A model generated the notes under the pieces. That model did not search any database, was not told the origin of the DNA, and was given only the letters and a program-made list of their open reading frames with translations. A program made the translations under genes and the position numbers. From CAZLLV01 sp964560325 (lineage in GTDB: Bacteria; Acidobacteriota; Thermoanaerobaculia; Multivoradales; DATKCC01), in assembly GCA_964560325.1 (NCBI GenBank), contig CAZLLV010000332.1, positions 1-15,183 of the forward strand: a stretch of 15,183 bases of DNA, in the 5' to 3' direction. Shown one piece after another: positions 1 to 6,186 of the stretch. Positions within the stretch are counted from its first letter, which is position 1. Each line of letters opens with the position of its first letter.

Positions 1-43
1 GGACGTCGCGGTCGAGCGGCTGCGCGCGATGGTGGAGGAGTGA
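1..43 (+). CDS. C-terminal tail of an upstream gene (partial)
   Basis: From base 2 an open frame reads DVAVERLRAMVEE and stops at TGA 41-43. The acidic and basic residues and G/C-rich third positions look like the helical C-terminus of a real protein entering from the left edge. Thirteen residues cannot identify a family. It would be convergent with the outer-membrane gene that ends at 108. Confidence 0.45.
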   Translation, partial: DVAVERLRAMVEE

Positions 44-70
44 GCGCCGCCCTTCCGAGGTGGTCGGCAC

Positions 71-107
71 CTCGACCGCAACTCCCTCGACCGCGACGCG
101 CTCGACC
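71..107. repeat. 15-bp tandem repeat, about 2.5 copies
   Basis: CTCGACCGC occurs at 71-79 and 86-94, and CTCGACC again at 101-107, so the unit repeats every 15 bp with a variable 6-bp part. It lies between two convergent genes and ends one base before the stop codon of the 108-656 gene. The 15-bp period equals five codons, so it may be a decayed coding end or a slippage product. No function is evident. Confidence 0.5.
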
Positions 108-656
108 CTAGAAGCGCGCCGTCAGGCCCGTGGTGACGACCCGCTCGCCGAAGCGCTCGGAGTCGCCTGACAGGTCCACGAGCGACTGGCGTCCTTCCAG
201 CCGGAAGGAGAACCGGCGCGAGACGTGCCAGTCGGCGGAGAGTGATCCGAAGGTCGTCCAGAGCTCACTGCTGGAAAAGCCTTCGACCGCGTCCTGGTGC
301 CCGTAGCGAAGGCCGAGCCCGCCTCGGAACCCCCAGTTGCCGACCTCGCCCAGGAGGTATTTCGCGGACGCGTCGTACATCTGCCGATCTCCGAGCTCCA
401 GGTTGGTACCCGCGCTCTCGGAGTAGCTGGCTCCGAGCTCTTCGAGGAACACCATGAGCTCCGCGGACCACGCCCGCTGGATGGGGACCTCGAGTCCGAG
501 GCTCCAGCCGAGGTCGACCTCTACGCCCTCGTTGTCGCTGTAGGAGCCGCCGGGCTGGATTCCGGCGAACAAGGCGAATCGGGACGGCTGAGCCGCCAAG
601 GGGCCGGCGGCGAACAGAAGGAGAAGGGTGACGACGGCTTTCCGGACGACGCGCAT
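108..656 (-). CDS. Small outer-membrane beta-barrel protein (function unknown)
   Basis: 182 aa. The N-terminus is a clear Sec signal peptide: MRVVRK, then a VVTLLLLFAAGPLA core and a likely cleavage after AAQ. The rest alternates polar and hydrophobic residues with many Gly and aromatics (YSDNEG, WGFRGGLGLRYG, FSFRLEGRQ) and ends in Phe, the typical outer-membrane barrel terminus. The size suits an 8-stranded OmpA/OmpW-like barrel, but no family signature was recognised. The ATG at 656 is preferred over an in-frame GTG at 674 because AAAGGAG lies about 7 nt upstream of the ATG, inside what would otherwise be coding sequence. The gene is divergent from the toxin-antitoxin operon. The 657-813 gap holds the + strand promoter and no convincing - strand one (GTATAG near 725-730, read on the - strand, is a weak -10 candidate). 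Confidence 0.8.
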   Translation of the reverse strand: MRVVRKAVVTLLLLFAAGPLAAQPSRFALFAGIQPGGSYSDNEGVEVDLGWSLGLEVPIQRAWSAELMVFLEELGASYSESAGTNLELGDRQMYDASAKYLLGEVGNWGFRGGLGLRYGHQDAVEGFSSSELWTTFGSLSADWHVSRRFSFRLEGRQSLVDLSGDSERFGERVVTTGLTARF

Positions 657-764
657 GGGACTCTCCTTTCGCACCGCCGCGTCTCCGGCGGACGCTCCGG
701 AGCCGGCGCGCGCACAATCGTTTGCTATACGGCGAACAGAGTATCACCTGGTCGGCGGACGGCT

Positions 765-795
765 TCGACCGGTCTCGTATAAGTCCGTGTATAAT
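765..795 (+). promoter_or_regulatory. Promoter of the toxin-antitoxin / arsC operon with overlapping operator-like repeat
   Basis: A perfect TATAAT (790-795) stands out in GC-rich surroundings, 18 bp before the antitoxin GTG. A -35-like TCGACC (765-770, 4 of 6 matches to TTGACA) lies 19 bp upstream of it, a slightly long spacer. GTATAA occurs at 777-782 and again at 789-794, a direct repeat with 12-bp period overlapping the -10. Ribbon-helix-helix antitoxins usually bind short repeats in their own promoter, so autorepression here is a reasonable inference. Confidence 0.55.
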
Positions 796-813
796 TGCCA
801 GAGGAGGGATCTA

Positions 814-1047
814 GTGGCGCAGGTGACGATCTATCTCGACGACGAAACCGAGGCACGCATGAAGCGGGCGGCCGAGGAGGCCGGTGTCTCGCGGAGCCGC
901 TGGATCGCCGACACGATCCGCGAGAAGACGGCCGCGGAGTGGCCGGAATCGTTCCGGCGACTCATCGGCAACTGGGGAGACGACTTTCCTGAGATCGAGG
1001 AGATCCGGAGCGGCCTCGGCGAGGACGTGCCCCGGGACACGTTCTGA
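814..1047 (+). CDS. Ribbon-helix-helix (CopG/Arc-like) antitoxin
   Basis: 77 aa. The N-terminus QVTIYLDDET is the DNA-binding strand of a ribbon-helix-helix protein. It is followed by helix 1 (RMKRAAEEAG) and, after the SRSR turn, helix 2 (WIADTIREKT). The tail from about residue 40 is acidic (GDDFPEIEEI) and would be the toxin-binding part. The GTG start at 814 is chosen because GAGGAGGG at 801-808 lies 5 nt upstream. The open frame extends further upstream, but that part runs through the promoter. The TGA (1045-1047) shares its last base with the toxin ATG, so the two are translationally coupled. As a family, such proteins neutralise the toxin and repress their own operon. Confidence 0.85.
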   Translation: MAQVTIYLDDETEARMKRAAEEAGVSRSRWIADTIREKTAAEWPESFRRLIGNWGDDFPEIEEIRSGLGEDVPRDTF

Positions 1048-1439
1048 TGTATCTGCTCGACGCGAACGCAGTCATCGACCTCTTCAAGCGGCGGGGACGG
1101 ATCGCCGACCGCGTGCTGGCGACGCCTCCGGGCGAGATCGGTCTGGCCTCCGTGGTGCTGTTCGAGCTCGAGGTCGGCGCGGCGAAGTCGAAGCGGCCTC
1201 GGGCAAACCGTCGCCAGATCGAGGAGCTGGCTCGCCTCGTCCGCCTGGTCCCGTTCGGACCGGCCGAAGCTCGCGCGGCAGCCCGGATCCGCGCCGATCT
1301 CGAAACGCATGGCCGGAAGATCGGGCCCTACGACACGCTGATCGCCGGAACGGCGAGGGCCCGCGGCGCCGTTCTCGTCACGCACAACACGCGTGAGTTC
1401 CAGCGCATCGAGGGGTTGACGGTCGAGGACTGGTACTGA
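1047..1439 (+). CDS. vapC: VapC-family toxin, PIN-domain ribonuclease
   Basis: 130 aa, the normal length for VapC. Metal-site residues are visible: D5 in YLLDANAVID, E40 in FELEVGA, D96 in PYDTLIAGTA, and the late THNTREF motif (residues 112-118), all standard for the family. VapC enzymes cleave RNA, often tRNA or rRNA, and are inhibited by the cognate antitoxin; the specific target cannot be predicted. The ATG overlaps the antitoxin stop by one base, and the stop at 1437-1439 is followed 14 nt later by the arsC-like gene on the same strand. All catalytic positions look intact, so the toxin is probably active. Confidence 0.92.
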   Translation: MYLLDANAVIDLFKRRGRIADRVLATPPGEIGLASVVLFELEVGAAKSKRPRANRRQIEELARLVRLVPFGPAEARAAARIRADLETHGRKIGPYDTLIAGTARARGAVLVTHNTREFQRIEGLTVEDWY

Positions 1440-1446
1440 AAGGAGG
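1439..1446 (+). promoter_or_regulatory. Strong Shine-Dalgarno that fixes the start of the TGA-containing arsC gene
   Basis: AAAGGAGG begins in the last base of the vapC stop codon and lies 7 nt before ATG 1454. It is a near-full match to the 16S anti-Shine-Dalgarno sequence and supports initiation upstream of the in-frame TGA at 1481. No comparable site precedes the first possible start after the TGA (TTG 1508). Confidence 0.8.
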
Positions 1447-1453
1447 GGTCCCT

Positions 1454-1807
1454 ATGCTCGAGCTGATCTGTGCGAAGACCTGAGGGACGTGCCGCAAGGC
1501 GGTCGCCTTGCTCGACTCCGAGGGCATTCCCTACGACTACCGCGACTACGTTCGCGATCCGCTGGACGAGGAGGAGCTGCGCCGGGTGCTCGATCGGCTC
1601 GGGGTCGGGCCGGCCGAGGTCCTGCGGACGCGGGACGCGGCGTACCGCGAGCTTGGTCTCGACGGCTCGGAGGACGCGGACACGCTGATCGCCCACATGG
1701 TGGAGCATCCGACGCTTCTCCAGCGACCGATCGGCGTGCTGGGGGAGCGGGCGGTGGTGGGCCGGCCGCCGGAGCGGTTGCTGGAGCTGGTGCAGCGCGT
1801 GGAGTGA
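1454..1807 (+). CDS. arsC: ArsC-family arsenate reductase-like selenoprotein (in-frame TGA = Sec10)
   Basis: 117 aa if TGA 1481-1483 is read as selenocysteine. ATG 1454 gives MLELICAKT-U-GTCRKA, a beta strand plus active-site loop. E. coli ArsC reads ACGTSRN here, so U10 replaces catalytic Cys12. C13 gives a UxxC redox pair, as in the CxxC of Spx/YffB relatives. Downstream the ArsC fold continues: VLRTRD (R58), YRELGL, HMVEHPTLLQRPI (R91) and VGRPPE (R104) match E. coli R60, R94 and R107, which bind arsenate. Family role: reduction of arsenate to arsenite with a thiol donor; a general oxyanion or disulfide reductase is possible. The stem-loop at 1494-1511 fits a bacterial SECIS. No selA, selB, selC or selD is in the window. 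The alternative, a nonsense-mutated pseudogene, is less likely because the frame, the active site and the ribosome binding site are all intact. Confidence 0.85.
1494..1511 (+). promoter_or_regulatory. Candidate bacterial SECIS hairpin
   Basis: GCAAGGC (1494-1500) pairs perfectly with GCCTTGC (1505-1511) around a GGTC loop (1501-1504). The loop starts 17 nt after the TGA. As recalled, the bacterial SECIS model asks for an apical loop about 16-37 nt after the UGA, a short loop and a G in its first two bases; all three hold. The hairpin would bind SelB and deliver Sec-tRNA. Base-pairing was done by eye, with no folding energy computed. Confidence 0.7.
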
Positions 1808-1835
1808 GGTGGCGACGCCGGCACCTCCCACCCGG

Positions 1836-1855
1836 ATTCCTTGCAGGCTCGGAAT
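1836..1855. terminator. Weak hairpin between convergent genes, possible bidirectional terminator
   Basis: ATTCC (1836-1840) and GGAAT (1851-1855) form a 5-bp stem with a 10-nt loop in the 65-bp gap between arsC (ends 1807) and the methyltransferase (ends 1873). No T-tract follows on either strand. The form, TTCC-loop-GGAATGAC, resembles small intergenic hairpins common in some high-GC genomes. Function is uncertain. Confidence 0.25.
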
Positions 1856-1872
1856 GACGAACCGCGGCGCGC

Positions 1873-3003
1873 TCACCGCTTCCGCAGCACCAGCCCGTGC
1901 ACCCGGTACTCGACCGTGCTCCGGTCGTGGAGGCGCAGGCGCCAGGGGAGGTCTTCACGCTCGGCGACGATCTCGACGCCTTCGACGGCGGCGGGGTGGG
2001 CGCCGGGGGTGAGGAGGGCGCGGAGCACGGGTTCGGCGGCGCCTCGAGTCTCGCCGCGCTGGGAGTGGCCGCCGAGCCATTGCTCGTAGGGGGTGGCGCC
2101 CGGGGACCAGTCGTAGGGGGTGGTGACGAGGGCGAGGCCACCGGGGGCGAGGACGCGGGCGAGCTCGGCGAGGGCGTCGCGCGGGTTCTGGACGCAGTCG
2201 ATCACATTCAGGCTCGCGGCCAGGGCGATCGAGCCGTCGGCGAAGGGGAGGGCGGCGGCGTCGGCGGCCCAGAAGTCGCTCGCTTCGCGGCCGGGCAGGT
2301 CGGCCACGTGCTCGCAGCGGTCGTAGACCACGCCCACGCGCCGGAGCGGGTAGCGCGCGACGCCTTCGGCGAGCACCCGCTGCGCGGTGCGCAGCATGGC
2401 GAAGTTGAGGTCGACGCCGAGGATCGCTCGCGCGCCGCCGCCCCGGCTCCCGAGCGCGCGGGCGAGCTCGAAGGTCGTGCGGCCGACCGAGCAGCCGGTG
2501 TCGAGGACGGGGCCGGCGGGGAGGGCGTCGAACGCTTCGCCGGCGAGCCCCAGCATCGCTTCGAGCAGGCGGACGGCCGAACCGGGCCGCGCGACTCCCT
2601 CTGCCCCGCGGACCTCACCGTCCGCCAGGTCCCCGTAGTGGTCCCACCCGTAGGTCGACAGCTCGCGCCGGGTGTTGTCGTACTCGGAGCCCGGCCCGGC
2701 GCAGTCGCCGAGCAGGCTCTCGATCGTCGGGGAGAGGTCGTCGCGGGCGGTCACTCGGGGGAGGGCGCTCCCCAGGTACGCGCGGATCTCGGCGATCAGG
2801 AGCGGTACGCCGTCGATCACCGGGTACTCTCGCAGGCAGTCCGGCCGCTGGCACTGGAGCAGCCCCTCGGCCACGTCGCCGTCCGCAGACTCTCGCAGCA
2901 CGCGCGTCAGCGCCAGCGGTGGGTCCGGCGGTTGGGCCCCCCGCCCCGCCTTGCGGCAGACCGGGCAGACCGGCCGGAACGCTGCGAAGTGACCGCGACG
3001 CAC
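1873..3003 (-). CDS. Class I SAM-dependent methyltransferase with N-terminal zinc-ribbon-like domain
   Basis: 376 aa, GTG start. An N-terminal knuckle-type region has CPVC (13-16) and C51/C56 followed by YPVIDGVPLLI. This is the Trm112-like or zinc-ribbon arrangement seen ahead of some methyltransferase domains. Residues 165-175 carry motif I (PVLDTGCSVGR), D198 in LGVDLN is the ribose-binding acidic residue, and ADAAALPFADGSI with the later LARVLAPGGLALVTTPY are the remaining class I core motifs. The substrate cannot be deduced. The start lies 2 nt after the stop of the PAAR gene, so the two are cotranscribed and this protein may be a cargo, modifier or accessory of the PAAR protein. The C-terminal 70 residues (from TPGAHPA) match nothing recognised. 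Confidence 0.85.
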   Translation of the reverse strand: MRRGHFAAFRPVCPVCRKAGRGAQPPDPPLALTRVLRESADGDVAEGLLQCQRPDCLREYPVIDGVPLLIAEIRAYLGSALPRVTARDDLSPTIESLLGDCAGPGSEYDNTRRELSTYGWDHYGDLADGEVRGAEGVARPGSAVRLLEAMLGLAGEAFDALPAGPVLDTGCSVGRTTFELARALGSRGGGARAILGVDLNFAMLRTAQRVLAEGVARYPLRRVGVVYDRCEHVADLPGREASDFWAADAAALPFADGSIALAASLNVIDCVQNPRDALAELARVLAPGGLALVTTPYDWSPGATPYEQWLGGHSQRGETRGAAEPVLRALLTPGAHPAAVEGVEIVAEREDLPWRLRLHDRSTVEYRVHGLVLRKR

Positions 3004-3005
3004 GG

Positions 3006-3392
3006 CTACCCGCCGATCAGCACGGTCGGGCAGCAGGGGGGCAGGACGTTGCCGACCGGGCCGGGGATCGGGGCGACGCAGCTCGTATGGCTGGTCGTGT
3101 CACCGGCGCGGGCGGCGGGGAAGTTTTCGATCAGCACGGTGGCCGAGCCCTTGGCGATCATCCCCGGTCCGGCGGGGACGCACCCCGGCAGCATGCACGG
3201 CATCGTCGTGTCGAGCACGCGCGCCGCCGGCATGTTGCCGATCAGCACCGTCCCGGCGCCTTTGACGATCGCGAGCGGGAGCGCGGGGTGCGCCGACGGC
3301 GTGGGCACCAACGCCGGCGGGTGGATCGGCGCATGGCAGTGGGGGCTCGTCTGGAGCACCTGGTCGCCCAGGCGGGCGGCGGGCATCGTCAC
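3006..3392 (-). CDS. PAAR-repeat protein, spike tip of a contractile injection system
   Basis: 128 aa, the usual size for a stand-alone PAAR protein. It begins MPAARLGD and has three structural repeats built on TVLIG: GTVLIGNMPAARVLDTT, ATVLIENFPAARAGDTT and a final PTVLIGG. His and Cys residues (PHCHAPIH, PCMLPGC, PPCC) could ligate the metal ion at the cone tip. PAAR proteins cap VgrG-type spikes of type VI secretion or related phage-tail-like systems and carry effectors. The GTG at 3392 is chosen because GGGAGAG lies about 5 nt upstream; ATG 3386 is possible. No VgrG, Hcp or sheath gene lies in the window, so this is an orphan PAAR locus here. The gene is followed after 2 nt by the methyltransferase and is divergent from the YwqK-like gene. 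Confidence 0.85.
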   Translation of the reverse strand: MTMPAARLGDQVLQTSPHCHAPIHPPALVPTPSAHPALPLAIVKGAGTVLIGNMPAARVLDTTMPCMLPGCVPAGPGMIAKGSATVLIENFPAARAGDTTSHTSCVAPIPGPVGNVLPPCCPTVLIGG

Positions 3393-3484
3393 GGGTGCTC
3401 TCCCGTCGATCGGCGGCGTAGCGGGTCGTTCGGCATGAGGGCTAGTTTAGACTCGGGTCGAATCCGGGCGAAACCACCATCACC

Positions 3485-4318
3485 GTGACCAGCGAACCGA
3501 CCAGCAGCCCCGACGCCGCTCCAGCGGCCGAGGTCGTCGAGGAGCGCGACGACGCCGGCCGCCTGCTCTCCCGTTCGGAGCTCTCGGGCGGCGTGCTGCA
3601 CGGCCTGACCACGACCTTCGCCGAGGACGGGCGGACGGTGCGCGAGGAGCGCTTCCGGAACGGTGTGCTCCACGGCGAGTCGGTCACCTTCGACGAGGCG
3701 GGCGGGGTGCGCGAGCGGATGACGTTCGCGGACGGCCGGCTCCACGGCGAGATGGTCGTCTTCGACCCGGCGGGGCGGGTGGAGCAGCGGTTCCAGTTCG
3801 AAGACGGCGAGCTCGACGGCCCGGTCGAGATCTTCCATGCCGGCACGCCGCAGGCGCGGATCGGGATGCACGCGGGCCAGCGCCACGGCGAGTCGGTGAC
3901 CTTCGACGAGCAGGGCCGGCCGGCGTCGCGCCGCCTGTCCCGGGACGGCGAGCTCGACGGCCGCGCCGAGTTCTTCGATCCGCGCGTCCGCACCGTCCGC
4001 ACCGCCGACTACGTGGCCGGCGTGCTCGAGGGCGAGGTCGTCGACTACTTCGCGGACACCGGCCGCGTGCGCGAGCGCACCCCGTACCGAGCGGGCAAGG
4101 CGCACGGCGAGCGCGTCCGCTACCGGCCCGACGGCACGGTCGAGGAGACCGCGGTCTACGCGGATGGGGAGCCGGTGGGCGAGCCGGTGCCGCACGACGA
4201 GCGCGGCCGGCCGGTGCGCGCGGTGCCGAAGCCGGCGGCCGAGGACGCGCCCGGCGCTCCGGTAGAGACCGACGACCCGGGCCGCCGCGAGGACTCCTCC
4301 GGCGGCGAGTGGTTCTGA
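3485..4318 (+). CDS. MORN / YwqK-type repeat protein
   Basis: 277 aa with no signal peptide. From about residue 35 it is built of some nine imperfect 22-23-residue repeats whose hallmark is GxxxG followed by a hydrophobic strand and a D-x-x-G turn: GVLHG, GVLHG, GRLHG, GELDG, GQRHG, GELDG, GVLEG, GKAHG and GEPVG. This is the MORN-variant repeat of the family labelled YwqK, some members of which neutralise polymorphic toxins. The acidic, low-complexity tail (about 245-277) lacks repeats. GTG 3485 is the first available start after an in-frame TAG at 3443; no clear Shine-Dalgarno precedes it. Its TGA overlaps the ATG of the SPOR gene. An immunity or scaffold role for the adjacent PAAR locus is conceivable but unproven. 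Confidence 0.8.
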   Translation: MTSEPTSSPDAAPAAEVVEERDDAGRLLSRSELSGGVLHGLTTTFAEDGRTVREERFRNGVLHGESVTFDEAGGVRERMTFADGRLHGEMVVFDPAGRVEQRFQFEDGELDGPVEIFHAGTPQARIGMHAGQRHGESVTFDEQGRPASRRLSRDGELDGRAEFFDPRVRTVRTADYVAGVLEGEVVDYFADTGRVRERTPYRAGKAHGERVRYRPDGTVEETAVYADGEPVGEPVPHDERGRPVRAVPKPAAEDAPGAPVETDDPGRREDSSGGEWF

Positions 4319-4839
4319 TGGCGCAGCACACGATGTACACCTTCAAGCTCCATCGCTGGGGCGTGGTGCTTCTCGCCCTCGGGGCGCTCCTGGTCTGCGT
4401 GCTGCTCGCCGTGGGCGGCTGCCTGGTAGGGGAGTGGCGGGCGGGCCGGGCGGCGGCGGAAGGCTCGATTGGAACGGAGCCCGGCGCCGACGGCTCGGCC
4501 GCCGGCTCCGAGGCCGGGTTCGCGGGCGGTGGCGCGCCGCCGGACGGTGCCGCGTCCCCGGCGCCAGCCGCGCCGGCCGCACCGGTCTCCTACACCCTCC
4601 GCCTCGGCACCTTCGGCTCGGAGGAGGAGGCGAAGGCACTGGCCGACGAGGCGACCGGCCGGGGGTACGCCGCCACCGTCCAGCCGGCCGAGACGAGCGA
4701 GGGCACCCCCTTCTTCACGGTCGCGGTCGGGACCTACGGCAGCCGCTGGGAGGCCCGCGGCGCGGCCCAGGAGCTCGCCGAGCGCGAGGTCCGGCGGGGC
4801 TGGCGGCCGGTGGTGGTACCGCTGCCGGCGCCACCCTGA
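4318..4839 (+). CDS. SPOR-domain protein with N-terminal membrane segment (possible lipoprotein)
   Basis: 173 aa. Residues 14-34 form one hydrophobic segment (WGVVLLALGALLVC and on) after a short basic N-terminus. It ends in AVGGC, with Cys35 a possible lipobox cysteine, so either a membrane anchor or a lipoprotein is possible. Residues 41-90 are a Gly/Ala/Pro-rich linker. Residues 92-170 are a SPOR domain: YTLRLGTFGSEEEAKALADE, then the second half FTVAVGTYGSRWEARGAAQEL. SPOR domains bind denuded peptidoglycan at division sites. The ATG at 4318 overlaps the TGA of the preceding gene (TGATG), so the pair is coupled; an in-frame GTG at 4309 is less likely. The stop is 13 bp from the convergent fadL stop. 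Confidence 0.85.
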   Translation: MAQHTMYTFKLHRWGVVLLALGALLVCVLLAVGGCLVGEWRAGRAAAEGSIGTEPGADGSAAGSEAGFAGGGAPPDGAASPAPAAPAAPVSYTLRLGTFGSEEEAKALADEATGRGYAATVQPAETSEGTPFFTVAVGTYGSRWEARGAAQELAEREVRRGWRPVVVPLPAPP

Positions 4840-4852
4840 CGGCTCGAACGGT

Positions 4853-6175
4853 CTACTTCACGACGGTGATCGAGATCAGGTACTCGCTCTTGCGCCAGTT
4901 GCCGTTGATCTCGTCGGCGTTGATGGTGACGATCCGCTGGTCGTAGTCGATCCAGGCGAAGGCGAGCTGAAGCCAGTCGAGCCCGATGCCGCCGGCGTAG
5001 ACGCTGCGGTCGGCGTCGGCGAGGAACGGCCCCACGGTCTCGTCCGGTTGCGGGCTCTCTTCGAAGGCGTATCCGGCGCGGAGCTGAAAGCCGGTCGGCA
5101 GCGTCCACTGGAGCCCGACCCGGTAGGCGACCGCGTCGTCGAGCGCCAGGGCGATCGTCTGGTCGAGCTCGGGGTCGCCCGGCAGCCGCAGGTCGAGGGA
5201 CTCGACCGAGCTCCAGCCGGTCTGCTCGGCGTCGATTTCGAGCAGCAGGCTCTTCGTCAGCCCGACCGCGACCCCGAGCCGCACCACGTCGGGCAGCTCC
5301 AGGCTGGTGGCGAGGGCGAGGTCCTCGTCGAGCGGCAGGCTCGCGCCCACCAGCGCGTCGATCGCCGCGTCGCCGGTCTCGATCTGCGTCGCCTTCGCGA
5401 CACCGCCGTAGTCGATCTCGATCGCGCTCCGGTACGAGGCGCCCCAGGAGAAGCGGGGCGAGGGCCGGTGGAGCATGCCGGCGGTGAAGCCGAAGCCGGA
5501 CTCGAAGTCGGTCTCGGAAGCGAGCGACGCGACGTCGAGCGGCCGCCCGGTATCCGGGTCGGGGAAGGAGAGGCGCCGGGTCTGGGTGATCTCGGAGGAG
5601 CGGTAGATGGCGCCGATGCCGAGCCCGAAAGTCGGCCCGAGCTGGAAGCCGAGGGTCGGCGCCACGTCGTAGGTGGTGATCTCGGCGCCGGTGCTCACGA
5701 AGCGGCCGGCGAAGCTCCCCGGGTCGGACCACTCGGAGTCGAGGAGGTAGGGCGAGTAGATCCCGAGGCCGAAGGTGACGGTGGCCCCAAGCGGCAGGGC
5801 GGCGTAGACGTGCGGCGGGAACGAGAAGCCGGTCTCGCGCTCCCCGGCGGTGCCGGCGCCGGCGCCCGGGGCGAGCCCCTGGTAGAGCGCTTCATTCAAG
5901 GCCAGCGCGGTCACGCCGACCGCCGCCTTCTTCGGCTTCGCCGGCGGCGGCGGTTTCAGGCCGAGCCCGCCGGGGTTGTAGTAGATCGCCGTCGGGTCGT
6001 CCGCCTGCGCCACGAACGCCCCCGCCATCCCCGCGGCCTTGGCACCCTGGGCGAAGAGGTCGAAGCCGCCACCCGCCCGGGCGGGGGACGGAGCGAAGAG
6101 CAGTCCGGCGAGCCCAGCGGCGAGGGCCGCGGCGGCGAGTCTTCGGCTTCCGAGATCGGGTCGAGCAAGCGGCAT
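4853..6175 (-). CDS. fadL: FadL/OmpP1/TodX-family outer-membrane transporter
   Basis: 440 aa, close to the E. coli FadL length. A signal peptide ends near residue 34 (SPARA). The mature N-terminus has the family hallmark: FAQGAKAAGMAGAFVAQADD, then PTAIYYNPGGLG (61-72), the hatch region that plugs the barrel. A Pro/Lys-rich insert (KPPPPAKPKK, 74-83) follows. The remainder is amphipathic barrel strands with motifs such as FSWGASYRSAIEIDY, LRLGVAVGLT and LPTGFQLRAGYAFEE. The C-terminus is SITVVK rather than a terminal Phe, which is usual for many FadL homologues. The family imports long-chain fatty acids or hydrophobic compounds across the outer membrane; the substrate here is unknown. The start lies 11 nt after the uma2 stop, with AAAGG about 9 nt upstream. 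Confidence 0.88.
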   Translation of the reverse strand: MPLARPDLGSRRLAAAALAAGLAGLLFAPSPARAGGGFDLFAQGAKAAGMAGAFVAQADDPTAIYYNPGGLGLKPPPPAKPKKAAVGVTALALNEALYQGLAPGAGAGTAGERETGFSFPPHVYAALPLGATVTFGLGIYSPYLLDSEWSDPGSFAGRFVSTGAEITTYDVAPTLGFQLGPTFGLGIGAIYRSSEITQTRRLSFPDPDTGRPLDVASLASETDFESGFGFTAGMLHRPSPRFSWGASYRSAIEIDYGGVAKATQIETGDAAIDALVGASLPLDEDLALATSLELPDVVRLGVAVGLTKSLLLEIDAEQTGWSSVESLDLRLPGDPELDQTIALALDDAVAYRVGLQWTLPTGFQLRAGYAFEESPQPDETVGPFLADADRSVYAGGIGLDWLQLAFAWIDYDQRIVTINADEINGNWRKSEYLISITVVK

Positions 6176-6186
6176 CGGGGGACCTT

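Noticed and set aside
1508..1807. Short 99-aa gene starting at TTG 1508
   Set aside because: It would lack the first strand and the active site of the ArsC fold and has no ribosome binding site; the upstream ATG with TGA recoding explains the sequence better.
1454..1807. arsC as a nonsense-mutation pseudogene
   Set aside because: There is a single TGA, exactly at the catalytic Cys column, with intact downstream residues, a strong Shine-Dalgarno and a SECIS-like hairpin. This cannot be fully excluded without finding Sec machinery.
1897..3438. 513-codon open frame on the + strand opposite the methyltransferase and PAAR genes
   Set aside because: It is antisense to two recognisable genes, and its translation is Gly/Ala/Glu/Arg-rich low complexity with no family motif. 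Such shadows are expected at this G+C content.
3389..4195. 268-codon open frame on the - strand opposite the YwqK-repeat gene
   Set aside because: It is the complement of the repeat protein; its apparent internal repeats just mirror the MORN repeats on the + strand.
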